A stretch of 53,467 nucleotides of DNA, taken from Eubacterium sp. GTDB taxonomy: Bacteria > Bacillota > Clostridia > Oscillospirales > Ruminococcaceae. The stretch spans positions 46,459 to 99,925 of the forward strand of contig JAFLRX010000006.1 of NCBI GenBank assembly GCA_022511265.1, written 5' to 3'. Position numbers and translations under genes: made by a program. Below are positions 16,201 to 27,100 of this stretch, piece after piece. Position 1 is the stretch's first letter, and the number at the start of each line of letters is the position of its first letter. The notes below the pieces were generated by a model, which searched no databases, was not told where the DNA came from, and was given only the letters and a program-made list of their open reading frames with translations.

Positions 16201-17919
16201 TTAAACTATATCGCTCATATCACAGCCGTCCAGCCACTGCTTGGCGGTCTCGCATACCTCTCTGAGACACTTTTCCTCAAACGGGCTGTCCAGCCCCGCG
16301 TTGCTGAGCAAGTCGGTGAACTCTCTGCTGCCGCCCTGTTCGGTATATGCCATATATTTTGTCCATGCCTCGTCCTTGTCCTTTTGCAGCAATGCCCATA
16401 TCTGCAAAGCCACAGTCTGCGCCAGACAGTAATCTATATAATAGAACGGGCTGGAGTAAATGTGGTGCTGACGCTGCCATGCCTCGCCGTCGCTGTAGAA
16501 CGGTATCTCTCCGTCAAGGCGTACCCACGGCATGTATATGCCAAGCAGCTTTTTCCATACGGCGTGACGCTCTGCCGGGGTCATTTCCGGATGCTCGTAC
16601 ACCTCATGCTGGAAATGGTCCACCATCGTACCGTAGGGGATAAAGGTCAGCGCGGATGACAGATGGCTGTAGCGGAATTTCTTCGCGTCGCTGCCGAAAA
16701 ATCCTTCCGCCCACGGCCACGCGATAAACTCCATAGACATAGAGTGTACCTCGCACGCCTCATAGGTAGGCCAGATATATTCATAAGGTATACGCTTGCG
16801 GTTGGTCCACTCGGCAAAGGCGTGACCTGCCTCATGAGTGACTACCTCAACGTCGCCCTGTGTGCCGTTGAAGTTGGCGAAGATAAACGGCAGCTCATAT
16901 TCCGCCAGTCCCGTGCAATAGCCGCCGCCCTGCTTGCCCTCGGTGGACAGCACGTCCAGCAGCTCGTTGTCCAGCATGGTGTTGAAGAATACGCTGGTCT
17001 CTAGTGACAGCTCGTCATAGAACTTCTTTCCCATTGCCAGTATGTCGTCTGCGGTGCCCTGCGGGCGGGGGTTGCCGGAGCGAAACTCCAGCGCGTTGTC
17101 CGCAAAGCTCATAGGATATTCCTTGCCGAGACGCTCTGCCTGACGGCGGTAAATGCTGTCAGCCACCGGCACGAGATATTTTACCACAGCCGCGCGGAAC
17201 TTTTCCACGTCCTCCTTGCTGTAGCAGGTGCGGTTCATACGGTAATAGCCGAGGGTGATATATCCCGCGTCATAGCCCAGCTTTCTGCCCATACCGTCAC
17301 GCAGCTTTACCAGCTCGTCGTATATTTCGTCCAGCTTTTGCTGATTGTCCTTGTACCACTGTCCCTCCGCCTTCCATGCGGCCAGACGGCGCGCGTCGTC
17401 GGGATCTGTCTTGAACGGCGTGATCTGAGATATGGTGTATATCCCGTCCTCAAACGGTATCTGCGCCGACGCAAGCAGCTTTTCGTATTCCTGAGTAAGG
17501 TCGTTTTCCTTTTGCAGCTCGGGCACTATCTCGGGTGAGAAGGTCTTCAGCGCGGTCTCCGCCTTGATAAACAGCAGATTTCCGTACTCCTCCTCAAAAT
17601 CCTTTCTGAACGGCGACGCAAGCATTGTCATCATCCATTGCTGAGAATATTCCTCCAGCTCGGGCGCGGTTGCGTTCCAGAACTTCATCTCCCCGTCATA
17701 AAACTCATCGCGGGTGTCTATGCTGTGGCGGATGCTTGCCAATGTTTCCAGCGTGTCTTTGTGCTTTTGCGCACGCTGATATTCAAGGAATGTCTCCTTT
17801 GCCTCGGCATAGCTTGCGGCATTTTTGAGACGCTCGGTCAATTCTGCCGTCTGAGCCTTTATCTGTTCAGCGTCAGGTCTTTCATAAGGTATCTCCGAAA
17901 ATTTCATATTTATGTCCAT
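16201..17919 (-). CDS. Oligoendopeptidase F-like M3 metallopeptidase
   Basis: The 572-residue cytoplasmic zinc peptidase has the M3 active site THEAGHAFAEW near residue 361 (two His ligands and the catalytic Glu), and a downstream Glu in YEACEVHSMSMEF as third ligand. A C-terminal HHIYSSPFYYIDYCLAQTVALQIW motif supplies the substrate-binding Tyr/His group. No signal peptide is present. Such enzymes cut peptides of about 6-20 residues. Lying just upstream of a complete Opp importer on the same strand, it would digest peptides brought in by that system, although it has its own promoter and terminator. Length is typical of the clostridial M3 family oligoendopeptidases. Confidence 0.93.
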   Translation of the reverse strand: MDINMKFSEIPYERPDAEQIKAQTAELTERLKNAASYAEAKETFLEYQRAQKHKDTLETLASIRHSIDTRDEFYDGEMKFWNATAPELEEYSQQWMMTMLASPFRKDFEEEYGNLLFIKAETALKTFSPEIVPELQKENDLTQEYEKLLASAQIPFEDGIYTISQITPFKTDPDDARRLAAWKAEGQWYKDNQQKLDEIYDELVKLRDGMGRKLGYDAGYITLGYYRMNRTCYSKEDVEKFRAAVVKYLVPVADSIYRRQAERLGKEYPMSFADNALEFRSGNPRPQGTADDILAMGKKFYDELSLETSVFFNTMLDNELLDVLSTEGKQGGGYCTGLAEYELPFIFANFNGTQGDVEVVTHEAGHAFAEWTNRKRIPYEYIWPTYEACEVHSMSMEFIAWPWAEGFFGSDAKKFRYSHLSSALTFIPYGTMVDHFQHEVYEHPEMTPAERHAVWKKLLGIYMPWVRLDGEIPFYSDGEAWQRQHHIYSSPFYYIDYCLAQTVALQIWALLQKDKDEAWTKYMAYTEQGGSREFTDLLSNAGLDSPFEEKCLREVCETAKQWLDGCDMSDIV

Positions 17920-17949
17920 CCTTCCTGCGGAAAAATATCCTGCCTTTAT

Positions 17950-17979
17950 ATTATACTTTTTTTAATAGCCGATTGTCAA
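17950..17979 (-). promoter_or_regulatory. Promoter of the oligoendopeptidase gene
   Basis: On the minus strand, TTGACA (17974-17979) and TATAAT (17950-17955) are separated by 18 bp, about 30 bp upstream of the start codon. Confidence 0.8.
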
Positions 17980-18054
17980 GTGTGCATTTAAAAGCGGAAG
18001 TATTTTTATGTTGATAGTAGCATAATAAACAGGAAGATTTTTTTCATAAACCTA

Positions 18055-18105
18055 TTGACATATACCCCGATAGGGTATATAATATAAATACCCGATGGGG
18101 GTATA
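18055..18105 (+). promoter_or_regulatory. Copper-operon promoter with two CsoR-type operators
   Basis: A consensus promoter, TTGACA (18055-18060), 17 bp, TATAAT (18078-18083), carries a palindrome, TATACCCCGATAGGGTATA (18061-18079), that fills the whole spacer. A second copy (ATACCC...GGGGGTAT, about 18088-18105) covers the transcription start region. Both have the TACCC/GGGTA form of CsoR operators. Apo-CsoR would block polymerase and Cu(I) would release it. Confidence 0.88.
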
Positions 18106-18125
18106 TTCAGAAAGGGTGATATTGT

Positions 18126-18434
18126 ATGGCAGATAATAAAAAGTGCGAGTGCTGCTGTAAGACCACGGATCGCACAGAGGAAGAACGTAAAAAGCTTATC
18201 CACCGTCTTAACCGTATAGAGGGACAGATACGCGGTATACGCGGTATGATAGAAAAGGACGCCTACTGTGCGGATATTCTGGTGCAGTCTGCCGCGGTCA
18301 ATGCCGCAGTAAATTCGTTCAACAAGGATCTTATCGCCAGCCATATCCGCGGCTGCGTCGCCCGCGACATACGCGAGGGCAAGGACGAAGTTATCGACGA
18401 GCTGGTTGTGACCCTGCAAAAGCTGATGAAATAA
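18126..18434 (+). CDS. csoR: Copper-sensing repressor CsoR
   Basis: The 102-residue all-helical protein of the CsoR/RcnR (DUF156) family has the Cu(I) ligand set Cys48 (AYCADIL), His73 (ASHIRGC) and Cys77. The DNA-contacting RLNRIEGQIRGIRGMIE segment lies at residues 27-43. The N terminus has an extra Cys cluster (CECCCK, residues 7-12) that could also bind metal. The gene is 5' in the operon, directly behind two matching operators, and 14 bp ahead of the copper ATPase gene. Alternatives in the family sense Ni/Co, sulfide or formaldehyde, but the ligands and the neighbour favour copper. Confidence 0.93.
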   Translation: MADNKKCECCCKTTDRTEEERKKLIHRLNRIEGQIRGIRGMIEKDAYCADILVQSAAVNAAVNSFNKDLIASHIRGCVARDIREGKDEVIDELVVTLQKLMK

Positions 18435-18448
18435 AAGAGGTAATATAA

Positions 18449-20965
18449 ATGGAGCAATATACTGTTACGGGGATGAGCTGCGCTGCGTGCAGCGCCCGTG
18501 TGGAAAAGGCCGTATCAAAGGTGCAGGGGGTGACCTCCTGCTCGGTCAGCCTGCTGACTAATTCCATGGGTGTAGAGGGCACGGCGTCCGCCGAAGATAT
18601 TATCAATGCTGTCAAGGCGGCGGGGTACGGCGCGGCACTGAAAAATAACGATGTTAAGCAAAGCAAATCCTCCGACGAGGACGCGCTTGCCGATAAAGAG
18701 ACCCCCGCGCTGAAGCGGCGGCTGATAGCATCGCTCGGCTTTTTGATAATACTGATGTATGTTTCTATGGGGCATATGATGTGGGGCTGGCCGCTGCCGT
18801 CATTTTTTGAGGGAAACCATATAGCTATGGGGCTTGTCCAGCTGCTGCTGACGGTCATCATCATGGTGATAAATCAGAAATTCTTCATCAGCGGATTTAA
18901 GAGCCTGATACACCGCTCGCCCAATATGGATGCGTTGGTGGCATTGGGCTCTGCGGCGGCATTCGGCTACAGCACCTTTGCTTTATTTGCCATGACTGAC
19001 GCGCAGATAAACGGCAATGCCGACGCGGTGATGAGCTATATGCATGAGTTTTACTTCGAGTCGGCCGCAATGATACTGGCGCTTATCACTTTGGGTAAGA
19101 TGCTGGAGGCACGCTCTAAGGGTAAAACCACCGACGCGCTGAAGGGGCTTATGAAACTGGCGCCCAAGACGGCGGTGCTGCTGAAAGACGGGAAAGAAAT
19201 AACCGTCCCGGTAGAGCAGGTGAAGAAGGGTGATGTCTTTGTTGTCCGCCCCGGTGAAAATATCCCGATAGACGGCGTCGTTTTAGAAGGAAACAGCGCG
19301 GTGGACGAATCAACGCTTACAGGTGAGAGCATACCCGTGGACAAGGCTGCGGGAGATACCGTATCGGCAGGCACGACGAATCAGTCAGGCTTTATCCGCT
19401 GCGAGGCTGTCAGGGTAGGCGAGGACACCACGCTTTCACAGATAATACAGATGGTCAGCGATGCCGCCGCCACCAAGGCACCGATAGCAAAGGTCGCGGA
19501 TAAGGTGTCCGGCGTGTTCGTCCCTACGGTGATAGGCATTGCGGTGCTGACGATAGTTATATGGCTGTTGGTAGGGGAGACTGTCGGGTTTGCGCTGGCA
19601 AGGGGAATATCAGTGCTGGTTATCAGCTGTCCCTGCGCGCTGGGCTTGGCGACTCCGGTAGCTGTTATGGTAGGCAACGGTATGGGCGCGAGAAACGGCG
19701 TACTCTTCAAAACCGCCGCATCTCTTGAGATGACCGGCAAGACGCAGATAGTCGCCCTTGACAAGACCGGCACCATAACACAGGGCGAGCCGCAGGTGAC
19801 TGACATTGTCCCTGCGGACGGATATTCCGATACAGGGCTTTTAGAGCTTGCGTATGCTCTCGAGCAAAAAAGCGAGCATCCTTTGGCACGGGCGATCAAC
19901 CGTAAGGCGGAGGATGACGGAATAGCGGCAAAAGAGGTCGCGGATTTCAAGGCGCTCCCCGGCAACGGTCTGACCGCCGTACTGGACGGCCGCAGCCTAT
20001 ACGGCGGCAGCTACAGCTTTATCAGCGGACAGGTAGAAATATCCGAAAAGATGAAAACTCTGTCCGAGCAGCTGGCGGAGGAAGGGAAGACCCCGCTGTT
20101 CTTTGCGGACGGCGACACCCTTTGCGGTATTATCGCAGTGGCGGACGTAATAAAAGAGGACAGCCCGCAGGCGATAGCCGAGCTGCGGGATATGGGCATC
20201 CGTGTAGTTATGCTGACCGGCGATAACGAGCGCACCGCAAAGGCAATAGGCGAGCAGGCGGGCGTGGACGAGGTTATCGCGGGAGTTCTCCCCGACGGTA
20301 AGGAAAGCGTGATACGCGGGCTGAAGCAAAAGGGCAAGGTCGTCATGGTGGGCGACGGTATCAACGACGCGCCCGCGCTGACCTGCGCGGATATCGGTAT
20401 AGCCATCGGGGCAGGCACCGATGTTGCTATTGACGCTGCGGACGTTGTACTCATGAAGAGCAGGCTGTCCGATGTTCCTGCCGCAATACGCCTCAGCCGT
20501 GCCACACTGCGTAATATCCACGAAAACCTGTTCTGGGCGTTTATCTATAATGTAATGGGCATACCGCTTGCGGCGGGTGTGTTTATTTCATTACTGGGCT
20601 GGCAGCTAAATCCCATGTTTGCTGCTGCGGCAATGAGCTTATCAAGCTTTTGCGTGGTCACAAATGCTTTGCGTCTCAATCTTTTCAATATGCATAAGGC
20701 AAAGCGTGCGACCACTCAGAATAAACCAATAATTATAAAAAAGGAGCAAAGTACTATGGAAAAAACAATGAAGATCGAGGGCATGATGTGCGGACATTGC
20801 GAGGCAACCGTAAAGAAGGCATTAGAGGAAGTCGCAGGCGTAACCGCCGCAGCCGTAAGCCACGAGAACGGCACAGCGGTTGTTACCCTTGCAACAGATG
20901 TTGCTGACGATGTACTGAAAAAGGCTGTAGAGGACAAGGAATACACAGTAACCGAAATAGCATAA
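18449..20965 (+). CDS. copA: Cu(I)-exporting P1B-type ATPase CopA fused at its C terminus to a CopZ-like domain
   Basis: The 838-residue protein exports Cu(I). It has an N-terminal heavy-metal domain (GMSCAAC, residues 8-14), eight expected membrane helices, the actuator motif TGES, the transmembrane metal site CPC near residue 394 (SCPCALGLATP), the phosphorylated Asp in DKTGTIT near residue 438, the SEHPLA motif of the nucleotide domain and GDGINDAP at the hinge. After the last helix and a basic linker, codon 770 begins a second heavy-metal domain (MMCGHC) of 69 residues equal in size to the chaperone CopZ, with no stop between. An excellent ribosome binding site precedes codon 770. Regulation is by CsoR from the promoter at 18055. 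Confidence 0.95.
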   Translation: MEQYTVTGMSCAACSARVEKAVSKVQGVTSCSVSLLTNSMGVEGTASAEDIINAVKAAGYGAALKNNDVKQSKSSDEDALADKETPALKRRLIASLGFLIILMYVSMGHMMWGWPLPSFFEGNHIAMGLVQLLLTVIIMVINQKFFISGFKSLIHRSPNMDALVALGSAAAFGYSTFALFAMTDAQINGNADAVMSYMHEFYFESAAMILALITLGKMLEARSKGKTTDALKGLMKLAPKTAVLLKDGKEITVPVEQVKKGDVFVVRPGENIPIDGVVLEGNSAVDESTLTGESIPVDKAAGDTVSAGTTNQSGFIRCEAVRVGEDTTLSQIIQMVSDAAATKAPIAKVADKVSGVFVPTVIGIAVLTIVIWLLVGETVGFALARGISVLVISCPCALGLATPVAVMVGNGMGARNGVLFKTAASLEMTGKTQIVALDKTGTITQGEPQVTDIVPADGYSDTGLLELAYALEQKSEHPLARAINRKAEDDGIAAKEVADFKALPGNGLTAVLDGRSLYGGSYSFISGQVEISEKMKTLSEQLAEEGKTPLFFADGDTLCGIIAVADVIKEDSPQAIAELRDMGIRVVMLTGDNERTAKAIGEQAGVDEVIAGVLPDGKESVIRGLKQKGKVVMVGDGINDAPALTCADIGIAIGAGTDVAIDAADVVLMKSRLSDVPAAIRLSRATLRNIHENLFWAFIYNVMGIPLAAGVFISLLGWQLNPMFAAAAMSLSSFCVVTNALRLNLFNMHKAKRATTQNKPIIIKKEQSTMEKTMKIEGMMCGHCEATVKKALEEVAGVTAAAVSHENGTAVVTLATDVADDVLKKAVEDKEYTVTEIA
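20756..20965 (+). CDS. copZ: Possible internally initiated copper chaperone CopZ
   Basis: Inside the 3' end of copA, in the same frame, ATG at 20756 is preceded by AAGGAG (20741-20746) with 9 bases between, in an A-rich context typical of a gene start. The predicted 69-residue product is a complete heavy-metal-associated domain with MMCGHC near residues 10-15, the length and form of CopZ. In most relatives copZ is a separate gene after copA. The likeliest history is loss of the copA stop codon. Whether the free chaperone is still made is inference. Confidence 0.6.
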   Translation: MEKTMKIEGMMCGHCEATVKKALEEVAGVTAAAVSHENGTAVVTLATDVADDVLKKAVEDKEYTVTEIA

Positions 20966-20979
20966 GCTGTTGCATACCA

Positions 20980-21025
20980 CAACGCGCTGTTATCCTGCTT
21001 ATTGGAGAACAGCGCGTTGTTTTTT
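20980..21025 (+). terminator. Terminator of the copper operon
   Basis: CAACGCGCTGTT (20980-20991) pairs with AACAGCGCGTTG (21008-21019) and is followed by T6. It lies 15 bp after the copA stop codon. Confidence 0.9.
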
Positions 21026-21079
21026 GTCCGCTTAAAAGAGGATTGCGGATAACAGAAAAAGGTATAAAATTTCGGAAGG

Positions 21080-21140
21080 TCGCCCCGAAGGGCGAGGGGT
21101 ATGGCGGTCATCCCGTAGGGTGTCATCAGGGTCCCCGCAT
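21080..21140. repeat. GC-rich intergenic element with a short hairpin
   Basis: A compact GC-rich stretch lies in an otherwise AT-rich gap between the copper operon and the adhesin gene. It holds a perfect hairpin, TCGCCC-CGAA-GGGCGA (21080-21095), and CCCGTAGGG soon after. It looks like a dispersed repeat rather than coding sequence, but only one copy is visible here. Confidence 0.35.
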
Positions 21141-21149
21141 TTGCAATAA

Positions 21150-21181
21150 AAAAATCGGGTTGAATAATCAACCCGATTTTT
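21150..21181 (-). terminator. Terminator of the adhesin gene
   Basis: A perfect 14-bp stem (21150-21163 with 21168-21181) with loop ATAA ends in A/T runs on both sides. It starts 12 bp beyond the adhesin stop codon. Confidence 0.9.
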
Positions 21182-21193
21182 CATATTAGGATA

Positions 21194-24100
21194 TTACTTT
21201 TCCTTTTTCTTTTTGTTTGCAACCACTGCGAGTGATGCTACTGTCAACATTGCTAACGGGAGCACTCCGTTGATCGGTACACCGGTCTCGGGATTGTTGT
21301 CAAAGCCTTCGCTGCCGGTTATGCCTTGCTGATTATCCTTGTCAGCGTTATCTACCTCGTTGGGGTTGGTAGTTTCAGCCGGCTTGGTAGTCTCTGCGGG
21401 CTTAGTGGTTTCCTCGGGCTTGGTAGTTTCCTCAGGCTTAGTGGTTTCCTCAGGCTTAGTGGTTTCCTCAGGCTTAGTGGTTTCCTCAGGCTTAGTGGTT
21501 TCCTCAGGTTTGGTAGTCTCCTCAGGCTTAGTAGTCTCCTCAGGTTTGGTGGTTTCTTCAGGCTTGGTGGTCTCGTCTTCCTCTATAAATTTATTGGTGA
21601 GAGTATAGCCGTCATCCATATTGCCCTCTACGCCGAGGTACTCATAGCCTTCGTATGTGCCTGTCTCTTCAACGGTATAGGTTATCTCATAACGGTTAAC
21701 CGCGCCGTTTGCCTTTTCGTAGAAGTATACCGGCAGGTCGGTCTCCTCGTATGTCCAGCCGTCAGCCGCGCTAACGGTGATATCTGTCGTGCTGAGTACA
21801 CGCTCGTTAGCCGCGCCCTTGTTGATGATAGCCTTGATAACCGCATTAATGCTTGTGGGACGGTTATTTTCGTCGTCGCCTAACCATTTCTTGGTTATCT
21901 CTATGCTGGTCTTTTCATCTACAAAGTTGTTGGTGAGTACATAGCCGTCAGCCATGCTGCCTGTGGTGTCGCCGTACTCATAACCGAGATATTTTCCTGT
22001 CTCTTCTACGGTGTAGGTTATCTCATACTGAGTAACAGTGCCGTTAACCTTTTCGTAGTAGTACTTCGACAGATTTGTTGCTTTGTATACCCAGCCGCTG
22101 CCTGCGGTGATGGTGATAGGCGTCTCGCTGAGTACACGCTCATTATCTGCGCCCTTGTTGATTATCGCCTTGATAACTGCGGTAACGGTGTCGGGACGCA
22201 CACTGTACTTACCCTCGCGCTTCCATTCCTTGGTTATCTCAATGTCGATCTTTTCATCCACAAAGTTGTTGGTGAGAACGTATCCGTCAGCCATGCTGCC
22301 GGTTGCCGCGCCGTACTGATAACCTGTATAGGTTCCTGTCTCTTCAACAGTGTAGGTTATCGTATACTGAACAGCCTTGTCGTCTACCATTTCGTAATAG
22401 TACATCGGCAGATTGGTTTCTTTGTATGACCAGCCGTCAGCCGCAGTGATTGTTATAGGTGTCTCGCTGAGCACGCGCTCATCATCTGTATCCTTATTGA
22501 TTACAGCCTTGATAACTGCGGTGATGCTGTCGGGACGGATGTCAAGACCCGTGTCGCCCTTCCATTCCTTGGTTATCTCAATGCCTGTGGTATTAGTAAT
22601 AAGGGTGTTGGTAACGCTGGTAATGCCTTCGTTCTTCTCATAGAAGTCGGGAACGGTTACCTCTGTAATTCTATACTTGATCTCCTCGTACTCGGTGTAG
22701 GTATCGTCAAAGTAATGATACTTCGGCAGGTTGCCTACGGTCGCCGACCACTTGTTGGGATCTGTCGGGTCCGCATTCTTTACGGTAATGGTTACCTTAC
22801 GCGGTAAATTGATGTTGGTGGGATATACAACTACCTCATTATCGCCCGAGCCGATAGTTCCGATTACGTTTACGGTAATTCTGTCGGGACGGATGCCGTA
22901 TTCGTTGTTGTTATCTGCCCAGAACTTATCAATTGTTATCTGGGTGGTTTCACCGACAAAGGTGTTCTTAGCGGTGAGGGTGATTATCGGTGCGCCCTCT
23001 ACCTCTCCGTATTCAACGATATATCCGGTGGGTATGTTGTTCTCTTCGATAGAGTACTCGATAACGAACTGTCTAACCCTGCCGTTTACCTTTTCGTAGT
23101 GGTACTTAGGCAGATTGCCTATCTGTTCGCTCCACTCGTTGTCGGAGTTTAATGTGATATTTTCGTTGGTGTATACGGTCTTACCGTTTGCGGTACCGGT
23201 GAGGGTTATCGTGATATCTACAGGACGCTTGTTCTCATTGCCCTTATCATCCCATGTCTTGATAACCTTGACCTCGGTCTCTTCAACGGTGAAGTTGTTG
23301 GTCAGGGTATAGCCGTTCTTCATGCTGCCGGTTGCCGCGCCGTATACGTAACCGGGATATGTTCCGGTCTCTTCTACGGTGTAGGTGATTGTGTACTGGG
23401 TAACCGTGCCGTCTACATCTTCATAGTAGTATACCGGCAGATCGGTTTCTTCATATACCCAGCCGTCAGCCGCGGTAATGGTGATAGGTGTCGTGCTGAG
23501 CACACGCTCATTAGCAGTACCCTTATTGATTATCGCCTTGATAACTGCGGTGATGCTGTCGGGACGAACATCGTAACCGGTGTCGCCGAACCATGTCTTT
23601 GTTACCTTGATCTTTGTGGTATCGTTGACAAGGGCATTGGTGAGGGTATAGCCATCAGCCATATTGCCGTCTGCGCCGACATATTCATAGCCGTTGTATG
23701 TTCCGGTCTCTTCTGCAGTATAGGTTATCTCATAACGGGTAACAACGCCGTCAACCTTTTCATAGTAGTACTTCGGCAGATCGGTTGCCTTATATGTCCA
23801 GCCGTCAGCCGCTTTAACGGTGATGTCTGTTGTGCTGATTACACGCTCGCCGGCGGTATCCTTGTTGATTACACCCTTGATAACCGCGGTGATTTCAGAA
23901 GGACGAATATCGTAATCTTCATCGCCTTCCCATTCCTTGGTTACCTCAACGCTTGTCTTTTCATCAACAAAGTTGTTGGTGAGAGTATAGCCGTCAGCCA
24001 TATTGCCGGTTGCCGCGCCGTACTCATAACCTGTATAGGTGCCTGTTTCTTCAACAGTGTAGGTTATCTCATACTGAGTAACTGTGCCGTCAACCTTTTC

Positions 24101-27100
24101 GTAGAAGTACTTCGGCAGATTGGTTGCATTGTATGTCCAGCCGTCGGCTGCGGTAATGGTTATCTCGGTCTCGCTGAGTACGCGCTCGCTGGCAGTACCC
24201 TTGTTGATTATTGCCTTGATAACTGCGGTAATGCTGTCGGGACGGATGTCAAGACCCGTGTCGCCCTTCCATTCCTTAGTTACCTCTATGCCGGTCTTTT
24301 CATCCTTAACGGTGTTTTCAGCCACAAGATAGCCTTCGCCGTCTTTGCTGTATCCTACGGTATAGCCAACAGGTACGTTGGTCTCTACTATGCTGTATAC
24401 TATTTCTTCCTTCTGACCGTTGTTACCGTAATAGTACTTCGGCAGGTTGGATATGGTCTCTGCCCACGAATTAGCTTCGTTAAGCAGAACAGAGCTTGTA
24501 GCACCGGCAGCGGGGTAAACCTGAGTGTTGCCTACCTTACCGATTATCTGTACGGTTACGCTGTCGGGACGTGCGCCAAGCGCGTTATTATTGTCGGTCC
24601 ACTTCTTTCTCAGCTTGATCTGAGTGGATTCCTGTGTATAAGTATTGGTAATGGTAACTGTGTTGCTGGTTGCGCTGGTAGGAGTTATAGAGGATCTGTA
24701 CTTAGGAGATACGCCTAACTCTTCCTGCACGGTGTAGGTTATCAGCTTAGCGGTGCCGTCAACGAAATAGTACTTCGGCAGACCGGATACCGTTGCGGTC
24801 CAGTTACCTGCCGCGGTAAGTGTAACAGTCTCGCTCTTCTGATATACTATAGTCTCATCAACCAGTCCGATAACCACTACGTCAATGCTGGTCGGGCGGT
24901 TTTCTTCGCTAGCCCAGCGGCTGTCAACTACCCATTCCTTCTCTATGGTTATCTGTGTCTCATCATAGTTGTTGGTAATAGCAACAGTCTTGGTTACCTT
25001 TTCGGTAAGAGCCTCGCCGTCGGCGAGAGTAAACGTCCATGATGCTGTATTACCGGTATATCCGGTCACCGTCTCGGAAAGGGTGTAGGTGATAGGCGTT
25101 CTCTTAATAGAGCCGTCTGCGTTCTTGGAATACGTATATACCGGCAGGTTGGTGAAGGTAACGCTGCCTTCGCCTATTTCCAGCGTTGCGGTATAGGTCT
25201 TTCCGTCGCTGCCTGTAAGTGTAAAGGTTACCTCAGGGTGATCGTCTGCGCCTATTGCGGGTACAAACTTGTCAAAGTCTACCCATGTCTTGTTGATAAC
25301 AAGGTCGCCGAGTTCTTCTACAAATTTGTTCTTCAGAGTAACGGTATCGCCATCGACCTCGACATCAGTCAGCTCATAGCCGTCTATGTCGTTTTCGGTA
25401 TAGGTGTATACGTACTCTACGGGGTCGCCCTCTTCAGGATAGTAGTAGTGGGGAAGTACCGCCGCATATTCACCCTCGACATTTTCATCATCGGTGAGTA
25501 CGATGGTAGCCTTCCATTCGTTCTCAGCGGTGAGTGTGATTGTCGTGGTCACAGTCGCGTCGGGATGGCCCTCTGCCTCACCTGTGATGGTTACGGTTAT
25601 GCTGTCGGGACGCAGGGTATCATCATCGTCGTCCCAATCCTTGATAACTTCTATCTCGGCCTGTTCAAAGTCGTTGATAATAGCGACCTTGTTGTTGTCT
25701 GCGTCAAGCTCGAAATAGTCTTTTATCTCTTCTTCAGGCTCTTCGGGCTCTGCTAACTCTTCTATTTCTTCTTCTTCTTCAACTATGTTTTGAACAACGC
25801 TTGTTATCTTACCGCCTTCTATTGTCAGGGTAAAGGTTATGTTCTCTAACTTCTCATAGTTGTCGGGAGCCACTGTCTCTACCAATGTGTAGGTGCCGTC
25901 CGGCAGACCCAGTATAGTGCTGCCGCCCTTAAAGCTGATAGTTCTGTTTTCTTCAGTCAGTATAACGGTGGTCTTCTCGGTCTTAGCTTCGTCGCCCTCA
26001 CCTGTGGTGTAGGATACGATAACCTCAACCTCATCAGTCAGGTCAACATCGTCATTTGCCGTCAGGGTGAACTCCGCGCCCTCAAGCTTTGCACCGAGGG
26101 AGTTCTGCTTGATTATCTCAACGCCCTTGATATTAGTAAACTCAAAGTCTTCGCCGCCGAGTACCAGCTGAGGATATACCGTCGAGCCATTCGCTTTTAC
26201 GATATACTCGGATGTAGGATCGCCGTTATCGGGGAGTACAAGCTCAATCTCGTACTTTTCGATAAGAGCTGCCTGCTTTGCTGCAAGCTGTTCCTCATAT
26301 GCAGCAACCGCTTCTTGATATTCCTCAAGTGCCTGCTCGTATTCTTCTACAGCCTTCTGATAATCAGCAAGTGCCTGCTCATAATCATCGCCGTATTCTT
26401 CTTCGGTAGGCTTTTCAACGTCGAGGGTCGGCTCTTCGCCGTAGGTGGGCTTGATGAGCGGATCGCCGTATCTGTCGAGAATAGTAAAGGACAATACGCC
26501 TGTCTCATCGTCATAATCAACGTCAAAGGTATATTCTTCGTCGCCGATTACATAATAGTTATCTTCGATCGCCAGCGGCTTACCGGTTATATCTTCGCCG
26601 GTGCTTTCAGCAAAGGCATTGTCCGGGTATACTATAACCTTACCGTTGGTGTAGTAGTGGGTCTCGGTTTTGGTCTTGGTGACCTCTTTTGCTTCAATGC
26701 TATAATCGCCGTACGGTAACGAGTTCTCCTCGGTGGGATTGCTCTGTATTTTATAGCACTTGGTGGGGTAGAATGCTTCACCGACCTGATATTCGGTTTC
26801 GGTGTCTGTTATAGTGATGTAATCTTTATATGTTGTGCTCCAATCTCCGTACTGCCAGCCAACTTCAACGCCGTAGGAGGTTCCTCCGTTTGTTTTTGCT
26901 TCAATCGTGATTTTAACCACGTTGCCCTTGCTAACGGCATTGTTATGAAGTATAGATGTCCATCCGTTTACTTGTACAGGAAGCCTCTTCTCGGAGTTGC
27001 CGTAGTTATCACCAACGACAACTACATCATTGTCTTTGTATGTTGTAACTGTTCCGTCGCTGTGATAAAGATTTATTTTGCTTACGACAATATTACCGCC

